Translations under genes and position numbers: made by a program
Notes under the pieces: generated by a model
Database searches by the model: none
What the model saw: the letters and a program-made list of their open reading frames with translations, nothing else
What the model was told of the DNA's origin: nothing
Origin: Phoronis australis
Taxonomy: Eukaryota; Phoronida; Phoronidae
NCBI GenBank assembly: GCA_002633005.1
Contig: NMRA01000094.1
Coordinates: 584,597-648,596 of the forward strand
Length of the DNA stretch: 64,000 bases
Reading direction: 5' to 3'
Part shown: piece after piece, positions 1-10,500 of the stretch
Layout: every line of letters starts with the position of its first letter
Numbering within the stretch: the first letter of the stretch is position 1

Positions 1-409
1 CTTGGCGCGTTGAATTTTGTAATTAGATGCTGAATGACGTCAATATGAATATGTGTCTTAAAACGCTACGCAATATTGCCACAAATCAAACTTTAATAAT
101 TCTTCTAAAACTAATGATTGTCTAAAGGTATTCAATAAACACAATATACATTCATTGACTGGTCATTACAAGCTTCAAGGTGTAAGGCATATCAAATCCA
201 AATAGAAAAAATATTCTATAAAGTGTTCGTCTCACCCACTAGTTAAAAGAAGTACAGGCTCTATTTCCTTTTTTTGGTTATACTAATTGTCGTACCTCGC
301 TACATACAGACAATCTAAATCCGTGGTCATGACCATAACATAGAATAGTGCACTAAATATCCTCCTCCTCAAGTGCCCTGCCGGTAGGCGTTGGCGACCA
401 TGGTTTTCC
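1..409. other. no gene seen
   Basis: AT-rich sequence with no recognisable coding or RNA signal. From about 410 it runs into a CT-rich microsatellite. Confidence 0.5.
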
Positions 410-825
410 ATCTGTCTCTCTCTGTCTCTCTGTCTCTCTGTCTCTCCCTCTCCCNNNNNNNNNNNNNNNNNNNNNNNNNNNNNNNNNNNNNNNNNNNNNN
501 NNNNNNNNNNNNNNNNNNNNNNNNNNNNNNNNNNNNNNNNNNNNNNNNNNNNNNNNNNNNNNNNNNNNNNNNNNNNNNNNNNNNNNNNNNNNNNNNNNNN
601 NNNNNNNNNNNNNNNNNNNNNNNNNNNNNNNNNNNNNNNNNNNNNNNNNNNNNNNNNNNNNNNNNNNNNNNNNNNNNNNNNNNNNNNNNNNNNNNNNNNN
701 NNNNNNNNNNNNNNNNNNNNNNNNNNNNNNNNNNNNNNNNNNNNNNNNNNNNNNNNNNNNNNNNNNNNNNNNNNNNNNNNNNNNNNNNNNNNNNNTCTCT
801 CTCTCTCTCTCTCCCGTTGCTCCAA
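410..825. repeat. (TC)n microsatellite with assembly gap
   Basis: TCTC/TGTC simple repeat on both sides of a 341-base run of N (455-795). The repeat directly abuts the 3' end of the minus-strand LINE fragment at 826-1186, so the array may be the LINE tail expanded. Open frames crossing the N run are artefacts. Confidence 0.9.
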
Positions 826-1186
826 TGGTGACAGTATTTCCCGGTGTTTGCGGCCACTTCGACATTCCATCCAGTAGTTTTGTTCTTCGGCATCCTCGAC
901 TTCTCTTCCCGTCTAGTTTACCAGTTGTTACCAGGTGTTCTAGTCCACCTTTCCTCATGATATGACCAAAGAACTTTGCTTGTCTTCTTCTGATGTTGTT
1001 CAGCAGTGTTCGGTTTGTGTCTACCTCTCTCAGTACCTCCTCGTTTGTCTTTTTAACCGTCTATGGTATTCTCAGCATTCTTCTTAAGAACCACATCTCT
1101 GCTGCCTCCAGGTGTTTTATGGCTTGAGAGTTCATTGTCCATGTTTCACAGGCATAAAGTAGTATTGGTTCTATACAGCAAGATAT
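826..1186 (-). pseudogene. non-LTR retrotransposon (LINE) reverse transcriptase, C-terminal fragment
   Basis: Read on the minus strand, the sequence begins with IEPILLYACETWTM and goes on through a basic RRMLRIP motif. After an in-frame TAG at 1061 where a Trp is expected, the same frame stays open through LLNNIRRRQAKFFGHIMRKG and a Gly/Lys/Arg-rich GKLDGKRSRG stretch to a conserved LLDGMSKW motif. This order is the C-terminal region following the reverse-transcriptase core of RTE/CR1-like LINE ORF2. The catalytic core is absent (5' truncation near 1186) and the nonsense codon makes it a dead copy. The plus-strand LINE at 32107-33146 has the same domain. Exact LINE clade is not assigned. Confidence 0.85.
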
Positions 1187-2515
1187 TGCCGCAATTATGC
1201 AAATAAGTTCATATATATGGGATAAGTAGGTTATCATACATACATACATAGGAATTCTACTACGATATCCCACCTCGAGTTCATTTCATTTGGGAATGCC
1301 CCAACTGCATGCATATGTATATAGGTTATCCCACATACATGAGATGCCTGCATGTAGGTATATACACTACACGATCAGTGTGTATTTTGCTTTAGTTGTT
1401 ACAATTAAGTTAATTGTAAATGAAATGTCAAATGGTGGACCTTGATCTTCCACTAAACTCTCAATAAATGAAATCACAATATTGGACGTCCCGCATAAAT
1501 ATTGAATTAAGTACATGTGTACCTTTGCATTCATGTGTTGTTGTACTGGTGTGCTCCTGTAATTAAGAGTGACTCCATATAAAAACCAACAGGTAGGGTC
1601 TATACCCAAAAGCACAGACTTTTGAGACATAGCACATGAGTTTGGTTTGGTGAGATGTAGAAAAATCTCGCTTTTTAAGAATTTTCTCTTTTTATGAGGG
1701 ACCTGTACCTCCATTTTGCAACAAAATTGGGCGCCGAAGGACATGCTTAAATGCATTTTACTAGCATGCATTGTAAGCAGATAACAAATGAGTGATACGG
1801 TTTGGAAGGACTATGATTGAATAATTTATTGGCTCAACTTTTCAGATTTGTATGCTTTGATTTTTGTGGCAATAACGGCTGTTTTGAAAGTTTTCACTGA
1901 ACCCAATTTTCGGCCAAATTTGGCGCTCTGTAGCAGCTATGTTACACCTTTCCAAAAACAAGACAGTTTGTCCAGCCATTCCAAACCTGTTCATAATCTA
2001 AAATAAAAAATCTTGCCTCTCCCGTAGTTTTTGTTTACGAGGCATCCATCATACGAACTGCACTTGGTCCTATTTGCCTATTCTCAGTTGCCTCAACCAC
2101 CAATAGAAGGCTCTTGGAACATGTAATTAGCTTGCAAAAAACGAAGTAAATAGTTCGTATCATAGAGAAAAAGCAGACAACATTACTAATTACCATTCCC
2201 TGAAAACCACATTGGTGATTATTGCTTGGGGCAAAAAAATAATGTGTATGGCCCTCTGTTCAGTGCAAAAAATTCGTCAACTCGGTCAAAACGTATTGTA
2301 ATTTTGCGTTCATATTGCAATGTCCCCGCAGGTTGCCACAAATTGTAGTCTTTACCGGTCGCCAGAAATTTGGCGTTTGTAGCCCTCCCTCAAGGCTAAT
2401 AGAAAACAATTCATGAAAGGCAATTTATTAATGACTCAGTTCATAACATTAGGTCAACAAAGTTCAACACAAGTAACGATCTGGACTTAAAACATACATG
2501 TACCGAGTGACTGCC
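1187..2515. other. no gene seen
   Basis: No coding sequence recognised. A TACATACATA-like simple patch lies near 1236-1250. The remaining sequence is AT-rich and unremarkable. Confidence 0.4.
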
Positions 2516-2516
2516 T

Positions 2517-2844
2517 CTGTGGCGTAGCAAGGGGGGGGGGTGGTCAGGTGCCGCCGGGCACAGTTGTTGTCCGAGGGGGAACACCAGGCTTAACTGGGAG
2601 GTTACACAGCTGCCGACCGGGGTGTAGTGGGGAGCGTGACACTTGAGGTGTCGAAGGGGGCAGGCAGTGGCGGACTTAGAGGGGGGCCAAGAGGGCCATG
2701 CCCCTCCTAAAATTCTCCCAGCTTCTATTTGGCAATTGGGGGTGCGAATGTCTGACAGGCAGAATCCTGCCTAATACTCGGCCCTGTCCCCCAACTCAAA
2801 ATCCTGGATCCGCACCTAGCAAGGAAGTGCTCGCTACGCCACTG
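2517..2844. mobile_element. hAT-like MITE, host of a nested MITE
   Basis: Termini CTGTGGCGTAGC (2517-2528) and GCTACGCCACTG (2833-2844) are inverted repeats of the CAGTGGCGTAGC type known from hAT-like non-autonomous elements. Another element with its own inverted ends (2665-2818) sits inside. No convincing 8-bp target duplication was found at the outer ends. Confidence 0.55.
2665..2818 (+). mobile_element. CAGTGGCGGA-type MITE, copy 1 (nested)
   Basis: Starts CAGTGGCGGACTTAG and ends CTGGATCCGCACCTA, with a G-run/C-run interior. The same sequence recurs at 8342-8491 (plus), 16806-16930 (minus) and 35634-35792 (minus), which defines the family and its ends. Short and non-coding. The open frame across it is incidental. 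Confidence 0.7.
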
Positions 2845-3089
2845 GACAGACTATTGTCATTTCAGGTGTTCAGGGTACAGACACTTTCTGTTTGAGTGAA
2901 AACCGGCACCAAATTCTCTTCGGTGAACATCGCATATGATTTGAATCCACGACTGGTCCTGCTCAGTCACAAATTTATCTGCCGTCTCTAGCTTGTAGGA
3001 GCTCATCCTCTGGCACTCGTCTTGATTTATAAGGTACTTTATAGCATTTCAGATTTTCTGAAGTGTCTTTAGCATGGCTGACTAAAACC

Positions 3090-4010
3090 ATAAAAGTTTT
3101 GTGATCACATCCGGCACTACCCGGCGTACAAACCGTGTAGCCGCCGTGATAGTCCGGTGCGATTTGTTGCTTTTGGAATGCCTGACAAGTCACTAAGTTT
3201 CCGAGGGGCCTTACACGGCAGTTTTGGTAATTTCAAAACTGCCGTGTTCGTCCCTGACGGTCCTGGGATATGGCGACATCTGGGGAGGTATCCGGTACGT
3301 GTAGCAGCCGTGTAGGGTACGGTGGCAGCAGTAGCTCTGCCTTGATTGCCCGTGCGAAATATTGACAGTCCTGGTAGAACTTAAGACCCCTGATCATTAA
3401 GAATCATGAGGACGAGGTACGGTTTTCCCCTGAACCCTGCACGGCGGCTACAGGGAACAAGCCGGTTCAGATAGATTTTCAGGGCTACTATCAAGCACCG
3501 ACAGGGAACTACTTCGCACGAAGTCAAAGAGAGTGGAAACAGGACGAATACACGGACTACCAAGGAAGAACAGAATACCCCGTATAAAGAATGATATACA
3601 CTATGCAAACACGTGAGATGGAGGAACTCTAAATAGGGGCTGCGGATGATGCTTGTGAACACCTTTTACGCACCGGGAGGCCCATTTTGGTAGTAGGCAC
3701 TTTGACGTATTAGTCCGGGTCGCTGCCATGTAGATCCGGGATGGTTCGTGTAGACGCCATGTTGGTCCGTGTTCATCCCGGGATGTCCGTGTTTCTACCG
3801 TGTTGGTCCTTCGTTTTGCTGTGATTGTCCGAGACGGTCCGTGGTCACCCGTGTGGGCCCCGTATTGATTCTGTGTAGCTGCCGTGTTTGCCCAGGTGCG
3901 TCTGTGTAGCTTCCCCGTATATTGCCACAGGCATGACAGGGGTGTTGGACTACCGTCGACGCTCGAAAACTTGAAAATGACCACGGATCTCTTTCCCGGA
4001 CTGCCGTGTA
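3090..4010. repeat. degenerate CCGTGT-rich repeat region
   Basis: GTCCGTGT / GCCGTGTTGG-like words recur irregularly every ~15-25 bases, densest at 3700-3900. The long minus-strand open frame across it reads as shuffled Arg/Thr/His-rich repeats and has no recognisable domain, so it is not called as a gene. A perfect hairpin lies at 3213-3247. Confidence 0.5.
3213..3247. repeat. perfect 14-bp-arm inverted repeat
   Basis: ACACGGCAGTTTTG (3213-3226), a 7-base loop, then its exact reverse complement (3234-3247). It could be the joined termini of a small foldback element of the surrounding CCGTGT-rich family. Confidence 0.7.
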
Positions 4011-4197
4011 CATCCCTGCTTATGTGAGACTGGCGCTTTACTACAGACCTATAGACTTTCCATCCAACGTTGGTAGTACGTTTATTCTTTACGGTATGTG
4101 TCGATAGTCTTCTGCTTTCCTGAGCAACATCTGAAGGTATGCTCAGGGGACGTACAAGGGAACGCTGGCATTTGTTGGTGGCATTTGGTGAAAGCAT

Positions 4198-5564
4198 GTC
4201 TCGCCCATGGTAGAAGTGAATACGGGCATCTCTAATTGTTTGACAACTCTTCTGCCAATGTAGAGGTAAGAAGGATATTCATGGAGTTTCTCAAATCTCA
4301 CCGTGTGTTGCACCAGACTCTCTCAATACCTGGTTGAGCTCTGGAATGTTCGTTTGTAAGTACATGAGGGCAGTTAACTTTCTATAGAAGGTTGTGTCGC
4401 AACCTGAGTGACGCATGAATTTAGAGAAGTTCACTGTACTTTATGGGGCCTAATATCTATACGTTTATGACCAAAATACTGCCCTTCCACTTCACCATGT
4501 ATCTTGGTGTCAAGTGGCATCAGGATGTCAGTGTTGTCATCGGGATTCTAATGGTGTTGGAGCCGTCTTCCACCGCTTTCATTATCTACCTATAAATTGT
4601 GACGCCTGTCTTGTATCGACCTGCTCGATGTTGTGTGGAAGGGGATAGTTGCATACGTGTATAATGTTGCTGAGCAGAGCTGTGATTTTGGATTTTCTTA
4701 GAATAGTTTCTGGGCAAAGACAGAATGCTTGAGGTTAGCAGAGTTTCCTTACCTTTCCTCGCCTTGTCCTCTTGTGGTTCTTTGCGCAGGATCAGCGGTC
4801 ATATCGTTTAAACATGATTTTCTTCGAAGCAGGATGACAAGCCCCCAGTCGCGTGCTGAAGCTTGTAGCCAAATCTCCTGCAGTTCCAGAGTTATTCCAG
4901 ACCACCTGTTAAGGAAGCTGGCCAGCATCAACCGAATTTATCAGCTGGTACTGCAGCCTTGTCATCTGAGTGTGGACACATTAGACTTTGTGTAGATCTT
5001 TCTTGACATTCCTGTGAAGATGCTCCATTCTCACCCATACTCTTGTCAAGCTTGAAATAAACTTCTTGTCAGAAGTATGTGGTAGAATTTTTGTCGCAAT
5101 GTATTACCACCTCTTCGAACCTTTGTCGTAGTTTACGTTGGCGTTATTGCGCCTATTCCTTGACCGTTATTTATGAATGGATTTACGCAGTAAATTGTCG
5201 TGTTTAAAGCAACATGTATGGACCAAGACCTGGCAAAGCGTTGTGGAGATTTAGCCAGAATTGAAACGCGAGAGACAGCAGTATTGACTTAAAAAGTCTG
5301 TCCACCGTGCCTCCCGGTAGGGTGGTTGTTAACCACCTGATCTTCATAAGTTTTGGTCCCCTGAGTAGAAACCGATTAACAACACAGCTGTTGTAAGATT
5401 GTATGTCCACATAGAATTGGCTCCAGCCTTTCCGTAGACTACACTGGAGACGCTGAAACGATGACCATTTCCAAGCCAGATGCTTTCTTAAGAATGCCGA
5501 TACAACCCTGGAAACTCATGGCCAAAGATTTTTGGCACTCCGTAGTCTCCCGTAACCAAGAAAC
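4198..5564. other. no gene seen
   Basis: Only short overlapping open frames in several phases. None shows a domain, convincing splice context or similarity to the Penelope fragment downstream. Confidence 0.4.
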
Positions 5565-6068
5565 GGAAAATAGTCGCACAAATAAAAAAAGTTCATGTTT
5601 ATTCAACGTTTCGTCTATTCATAAGCCATCATCGGGATAGTTTATACAATAAGACAGCAAGTGTCGAATACCAGTCAAGTCACATCCATGTAGTGAAATG
5701 AGCCGTAGCAAGTGATACGGGGAATAGTAAGTATGTCATCACCATAGTTGCAGGGTCACTGAGCTCTGCATGTTATTGAGAGAATCAGTAGCATGCTGGT
5801 CCTGAATGGCCAATGAGTCCTTGATGTACAGTAATTCCTTTATAGGTTCTTTACAATTAATACTAACTGAATTGGCTTCGTGGTTGTTGCTAACACAATG
5901 CCTATAGGTGTTACTTTTGTCGGAGATGTTATGTTCTTTCAGCCTGGCACAGAGGCGTCTCTGTGTGAGTTCATGGAATTCCTTGCAGTTGTCACATTCA
6001 ACCTTATAAACAACATTGCTTATAATGATTGTCAAGACATGAACATCCACGAGACGGCTCATTTTCAA
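5565..6068 (-). pseudogene. Penelope-like element: GIY-YIG C-terminus and 3' tail
   Basis: The minus-strand frame 6068-5739 reads VVYKVECDNCKEF, then RRLCARLKEHNISDKSNTYR, HCVSNNHE and finally KELLYIKD. That is the order of the GIY-YIG endonuclease domain that ends Penelope-like retroelement proteins. The expected YIG segment after CKEF is missing (HELTQRRL follows directly), so the nuclease is probably dead. Downstream on the same strand (5740-5570) is non-coding tail closely related to 34515-34700. No reverse-transcriptase part is present, so the copy is 5' truncated. Confidence 0.75.
5604..5640 (-). ncRNA. hammerhead-ribozyme-like core remnant in Penelope tail
   Basis: Minus strand contains CCGATGATGG, a short loop and AGACGAAACG. 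Hammerhead ribozymes have CUGAUGA, stem II, then GAAA, and Penelope-like elements are known to carry them. The GAAAC box is intact, but CUGAUGA has one substitution and stem II is imperfect. At best this is a decayed ribozyme. Confidence 0.3.
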
Positions 6069-6921
6069 AACTTAGAAACGGATAAAAAAACTCAGCAACG
6101 TGGGACAGACAAGGTTTTACAGTCTTGCATGGATGAGTACTGAACATGAAGTTCTGACTAACATTGACGTTTCATCTCCAATTGATAATTTGGTTAGTGC
6201 GAAGTACAGAAATTGTCCATTGTAAGCCGAACAAATACATTCATAAGGGCCAACGCAGACAATAAGCTGTGAGTACAGATATCTGAGCCGACAGCTCACG
6301 TCAAGGGTGAATTAACTACAAGTAGAGTTCTTTCAATTGTTGTCGCATTTTCACGCTTTTGGGTGTGCTGTCAGATCAGCTTTTATGATTCACTTGAAAC
6401 AAGCAGGTCACCTCGTGTCCTCGTTTCTTATCGTTTGCAGTGGCCTAATGTTTGTTTTACTCTTTCTTATTCCGTCGAAGAAATCTTCCCAATATTGATT
6501 TCCTTCGAAAGGTGAAAGATACACTTTGTTGCTCTTGCTTTGAGATAATTTATTGTAGAAATTTCTTCTAATAATCCAGAAAATTAATCATTAAACGGCA
6601 GAAATTTTCAAAAGTCGATGTTGACTGCTTCCTTCCTCTGTGTGACCTGTGACGTAGTGGGGATCATAAACGCGGAAAGTTTAAATGCACCATCGTCTCT
6701 GTTAATGACATCGTATTCTTTTCAAATACAGGTGGATTTCCTTGTTCTTTTTCTAGTGTCACTTTCACTATCAGTTATTTCTGCATTTTTTAGTCAATCA
6801 AATGATTGTTGTTTTTTCTTTTGTTGCGCGATCAGTGATAGCTGATTTCTTAAATTCACTGAGAGAGGCTTTCCCGCCCGATAAAATTTTGTATCGACCT
6901 TCGTACGTCATGTGTTGTATT
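6069..6921. other. no gene seen
   Basis: AT-rich sequence with no supported coding or repeat structure. Confidence 0.4.
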
Positions 6922-7305
6922 CTATGAAGCGCCAAAGGATTCACTTTTTTGCGTTGAAATGTGCTTAATCTACGCGTACTTTTGCTTAATCTACGTGTAT
7001 TTTTGCTTTTTGCTTAATCTAAGCGAACTTTTGCTTAATTTACGCGTGCTTTTGCTTAATCTGCGTGTACTTTTAATCTACGCGTACTTTTGTTAATCTA
7101 CGTGTAGTTTTAGTTCTTAAACGATCATCGTTCTGCTCTTTATCAATTAATGTGAGAGCACGAGCGTGATAGAACTATATGAACTGATTAAAAGTACGCG
7201 TAGGTTAAGCAAAAGTAAGCATAGATTAAGCAAAAGTACGCGTAGATTAAGCACATTTCAACGCATAGAAAAGTACTCGTTTAAGAACTCTTTGGCGCTT
7301 CATAT
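6922..7305. mobile_element. foldback element with tandem subrepeats in its arms
   Basis: Left end TATGAAGCGCCAAAG and right end CTTTGGCGCTTCATA are inverted. Further in, the left GCGTTGAAATGTGCTTAATC is matched by GATTAAGCACATTTCAACGC on the right. The arms contain a ~21-bp tandem unit (TTGCTTAATCTACGCGTACT), about eight copies in the left arm and three in the right. It ends only ~100 bp before the first visible transporter exon. A short plus-strand open frame inside is just this repeat translated. Confidence 0.7.
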
Positions 7306-7402
7306 TATACAGTTCCACTTAGTACGTAAAGAAACAGAAACAAGAACCCATTAACGCTTTGAATAATTCAAACTATTGAGGGATTTTCTAACTCCATTTC
7401 AG

Positions 7403-7522
7403 GTGTATCTAGTACTCTGGGCTCTGGAGTATACGTCATCTTAGGTCAAGTTGCCAAAAACACAGCTGGACCGTCAACAGTAATATGTGTCGTTATCGCC
7501 GCCATAGCCTGTGTATTCTCCG
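7403..7522 (+). CDS. SLC7A-like exon A (first visible)
   Basis: Preceded by the acceptor TTTCAG and followed by the donor GTAGGT. It starts two bases into a Gly codon (phase 1), so an upstream exon must end in G. It encodes [20 protein letters not shown], then [19 protein letters not shown]: the broken first helix with the GSGVY substrate-binding motif, followed by helix 2. The last G starts the Ala codon completed by exon B. CAT proteins have roughly 35-80 residues before this point, all missing here. Confidence 0.93.
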
Positions 7523-10500
7523 GTAGGTATTGTTATAGTCGCCACAGCCTAATATTCTCCGGCAGCAGGAAGGAAAACAATATTGGGGTGCACAAACAAA
7601 TTTTACTTCGCCAAACGCTTGCTCCCCGTGGTTCCAAATTTCAGATTTCTTCCTTTTGACACTACAACCGCCCTTACCCGTGGTTGTCGCGAGTTTTACA
7701 CCCCTGTCATAGGCGGGTACAAACGCAACGTAAGAAATTCTAATCGCACGCTGTGAAATCCGGAGAACCACTGGAAGAAGTAGATTTAGCATCACCAACT
7801 CGGAATTGAGTAGACGAAGCATACTCCCTAAACCTTCGGTTATTATTTCGTCACTTTCGGTGAAAAAATGCCTAAGGTCAAGACTCACTTTATTAGGGCC
7901 CAGTTTGGGGAAAGTTCACTGTATCATGATCATGTTTTTGGAGTCCGCGGTACACTACCCTAATAGCAATGTTTCAAAATCCCTTGTTGAAACACCTGGA
8001 CACAAGTTTCTGGTGACTGCTCCCGCGGGAGGCAAATGATAGACAATTAAAAGGATTTCATTACCTTTGACAAATTCATCAAAACACCAATTTCTTTGAG
8101 GTCATTTCAGATTGACTAAAATCACTTTGTTGGGGGTCGGATGATATAACTTTCCCGAAAGTTGAGTCATCATTTAAGCTTAGCTTCTAATTGTCAAAAA
8201 ATCGTGGATGAATCACTCGATTTTCATAGATATATGAAAATGTAAATCCGAAAGCAATGAATCTTTGACATGTTGCGCCGTCACATACCATAACAACTAC
8301 AGGCACACACCGCGTCTTTTGTCTTAATTGGAGGCTATTAACAGAAGCGGATTTAAGGGGGCCATGCACCCCCTTAAAATTTCCTCAGATTCCATTTGGC
8401 AGTTCGGGGGTGTGAATGTCTGACGGGCAATATCCTAGCTAATACTCTGCCTTGCACATCCCTCCCAATTCAAAATCTGCATCCGCTCCTGGTTAAGTTG
8501 CAAGACGTTTTTGGAATCCGTATATCATTGTATGGAATTTTTAGCCAATGTCCACTTGCAACAAATATCTAACAATTTATTGGTAACCGAATTCAAGCAT
8601 GTATGACCATGGTGTGAAGGATTTTTAAAATGGGATGCGCCTGTATCCGGATCATATCACTTTCAATCATGGTTTTACTCAAATGGCTAGCCTACAAGTG
8701 CAAACCTCTAAATTTAGAGGACCTTTCTTGTAATAAATATTGGGATGTTGTTTTATTTAAAATGCAGTCTGGGAAATTATAGACTTTTCAAAGGTAAATG
8801 ATAATACAATCAATTCTGTGCTGTTTTTCTCTTTGTCAAATGCACAGTGCATGAATGTCTGTAGTTTGTTATATTAGTTATGCAGTCATAAATTGTGCTG
8901 ATGTTGTTCTGCGCATGTTCCGCCGTACAGTGAATATTGTTGGATAGATTCCGTATAATTGTAAAAATATTTAGGGAGCATGTATACTTGAAGTAAAATT
9001 ATAAGCAAATAATGTTTGAAAAAAATTTCAAATTTCGGGGAGTAGGGAATTGTTAATATTTCTCACAGCTTTGTTTTGGAGCATTTTAATACAGGGCATT
9101 CTTCAGATGTCCAAATTATTATTTCAGGTGTGAGTGAAGATAGAATGAAATAACTGAGTGGTAAAACAATGTTCGTCGTTTAATTTTGAAATATTATTTG
9201 CGGTTTTCGTGAGTGAACTTTCCGGAATAGAGACAGCTCAGGTCGATCTCTTAACTAACTTCTTGTTTCCAGCCAGGCTTTTTCTTCGTTCATGTGTCAC
9301 TCACTGTTTTTAGAGGCGTGTCTAACGGCAACTTTGATTTGTGTACGCCAGCTAATGTCGCCTGGCATGTTTTTGAATGTTTGTACCACTCTTTTCCGTT
9401 TCGTTACTTCTTCACGGTTTTACTTATTTTACAATGTAAAATTAAAATGTGTCGCATTCTTTAACACAAGCTTTTAACAGCTTATTATTTAAAATGACTT
9501 ATTCTTATTAAAATGACCTAGGCAAAAATTGAATTTCAGGCCTCAAAAGTGTGGCTCCCCTATATTAATATAGAGGAGCCCCGCCAGAAGGCGGGTGATG
9601 AGCGAGGCTGTCAGATTTAATATAGGTGAGCCCCGCCTGAAGGCGGCCAATGAGTGAGGCCCCCTATCTCTTCCAAATGTTCGACGGTAGTTGATTTACA
9701 TTTGCATCATCGTGGATCGGTTTAACTGTGTGTTCCAATCATCAAGCCGTCTACGTTGATTAGCCATAATTGGTGAAATTCCATCCCTAAGTCCTCTTCA
9801 AAATCCTAAGGGAGCGCGTTATGCAAGTAATCTTCCAATCGTTCATAACGACAAGAACAGGCTGACAGGCCTGTCCGGATTACTTGGCCGCTACGCTGTA
9901 TTCAATAATATATACTTGCCGTGCATGTGTCAGACTACACTTTCAGGATCGTCGTGGTTAATATTTTATGTCAATATTATTGTATCATCGCCGTTACACC
10001 AGCACATGCACAATAATGACACCGGGAAACTTATAGTAAACAGACGTGAATGCGCCATGCGTCATTGTTTAGTTGTCTCTCCCAATACAGAAGTGTCTGA
10101 CACTACAAAAACTATGCCAACCATACTACCATGCGCTTATATCAGAAATAATTCAAATAAGATGTTTGCTCGACTGTTTCGCATGTAGGCGCATATGCCT
10201 ATGCTTCACTTATAAATGCAGGGAGGTCATACCGTGTAGATAAGCCTGCTTTTGAGGGGAAGGCAACCTTTTTTAGGTCATTTTAGTAAAAATATGGTTC
10301 GCTGATTATCCCAGATATATGCTTCAGTTAATTACGGCTCGTTGTAATTTTATAAATTAGTCGTGAAGTGACGTTTAGGTAGTTAGGAATTTCCCGCCAT
10401 TTCGTTTCTAGTGCGTTCAAGTTACTGTGAGGATCTGTTCTACTGTTGTTTTTGTGCTGGTTATGCGCCCACATATTTATATGTGGACGCATTATGCCGT

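Noticed and set aside
283-958. Several open frames spanning the N run near 455-795
   Set aside because: They exist only because N codons are read through; flanks are microsatellite and LINE tail.
3601-4197. 198-codon minus-strand frame
   Set aside because: Composition is that of the CCGTGT repeat; no domain, start context or splice support.
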